Below the pieces are notes generated by a model. The model had not been told where the DNA came from. It saw only the letters and a program-made list of their open reading frames with translations, and made no database searches. A DNA stretch of 15,953 nucleotides, from assembly GCA_900766775.1 (NCBI GenBank), contig CAAFXN010000084.1, positions 1 through 15,953 on the forward strand, read 5' to 3'. How positions within the stretch are numbered: the first letter of the stretch is position 1; each line of letters begins with the position of its first letter. Positions 15,953 through 15,953 of this stretch are shown here, piece after piece. The position numbers were made by a program, and so were the translations under genes. The DNA comes from Bacteroidales bacterium. Lineage in GTDB: Bacteria; Bacteroidota; Bacteroidia; Bacteroidales; Paludibacteraceae.

Positions 15953-15953
15953 A

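Overview
The window reads as chromosomal DNA from a member of the Bacteroidales (phylum Bacteroidota). The evidence is two type IX secretion (T9SS) genes, porQ and a porZ-like gene; a three-subunit frdCAB fumarate reductase/succinate dehydrogenase with a b558-type cytochrome b; UPF0104 and DUF2147 proteins; and several TTTG-(19-20 bp)-TAnnTTTG promoters, the form used by the Bacteroidota primary sigma factor. Most of the window is core metabolism. There is no rRNA, tRNA, CRISPR array or classical IS element.

Layout. 114-1493 (+): phosphohexose mutase, probably GlmM, ending in a strong intrinsic terminator. 1542-3663 (+): surE, an overlapping small membrane protein gene and lpxB, tightly packed. 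3664-3931: a repeat-rich spacer ending in the frd terminator hairpin. 3932-8035 (-): operon frdC-frdA-[S23 four-helix-bundle gene]-frdB, driven by a clear promoter near 8209-8240. 8036-8359: divergent promoter region. 8360-12019 (+): porQ-cmk-ispH-pfkA, nearly gapless, with a clear promoter at 8307-8338. 11997-12926 (-): a UPF0104 flippase-like membrane protein that overlaps pfkA tail to tail, with a five-copy 11-bp tandem repeat just upstream. 13063-13500 (-): a secreted DUF2147 protein. It diverges from rdgB (13630-14271, +), which is followed after 1 nt by the porZ-like gene running to the end of the window.

How the genes work together. GlmM and LpxB serve the envelope (UDP-GlcNAc supply and lipid A disaccharide). 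SurE and RdgB are nucleotide phosphatase and nucleotide-pool sanitation enzymes, and Cmk makes (d)CDP. IspH finishes the MEP isoprenoid pathway and PfkA is the committed step of glycolysis. FrdCAB would reduce fumarate with menaquinol, giving the succinate typical of these anaerobes. PorQ and PorZ belong to the T9SS surface-attachment machinery.

The most unusual part is 4693-5240. An AT-rich gene for an S23/23S-rRNA-IVS-type four-helix-bundle protein sits between frdA and frdB. It is bracketed by degenerate octamer arrays and by a perfect 16-bp inverted repeat, and TTAAT directly follows the frdA stop and directly precedes the frdB start. It looks like a small inserted element. Other points worth a second look are 11-bp-period repeats in three spacers, a roughly 40-bp imperfect duplication downstream of lpxB, and a probable frameshift in the porZ-like gene in the last 50 bases.
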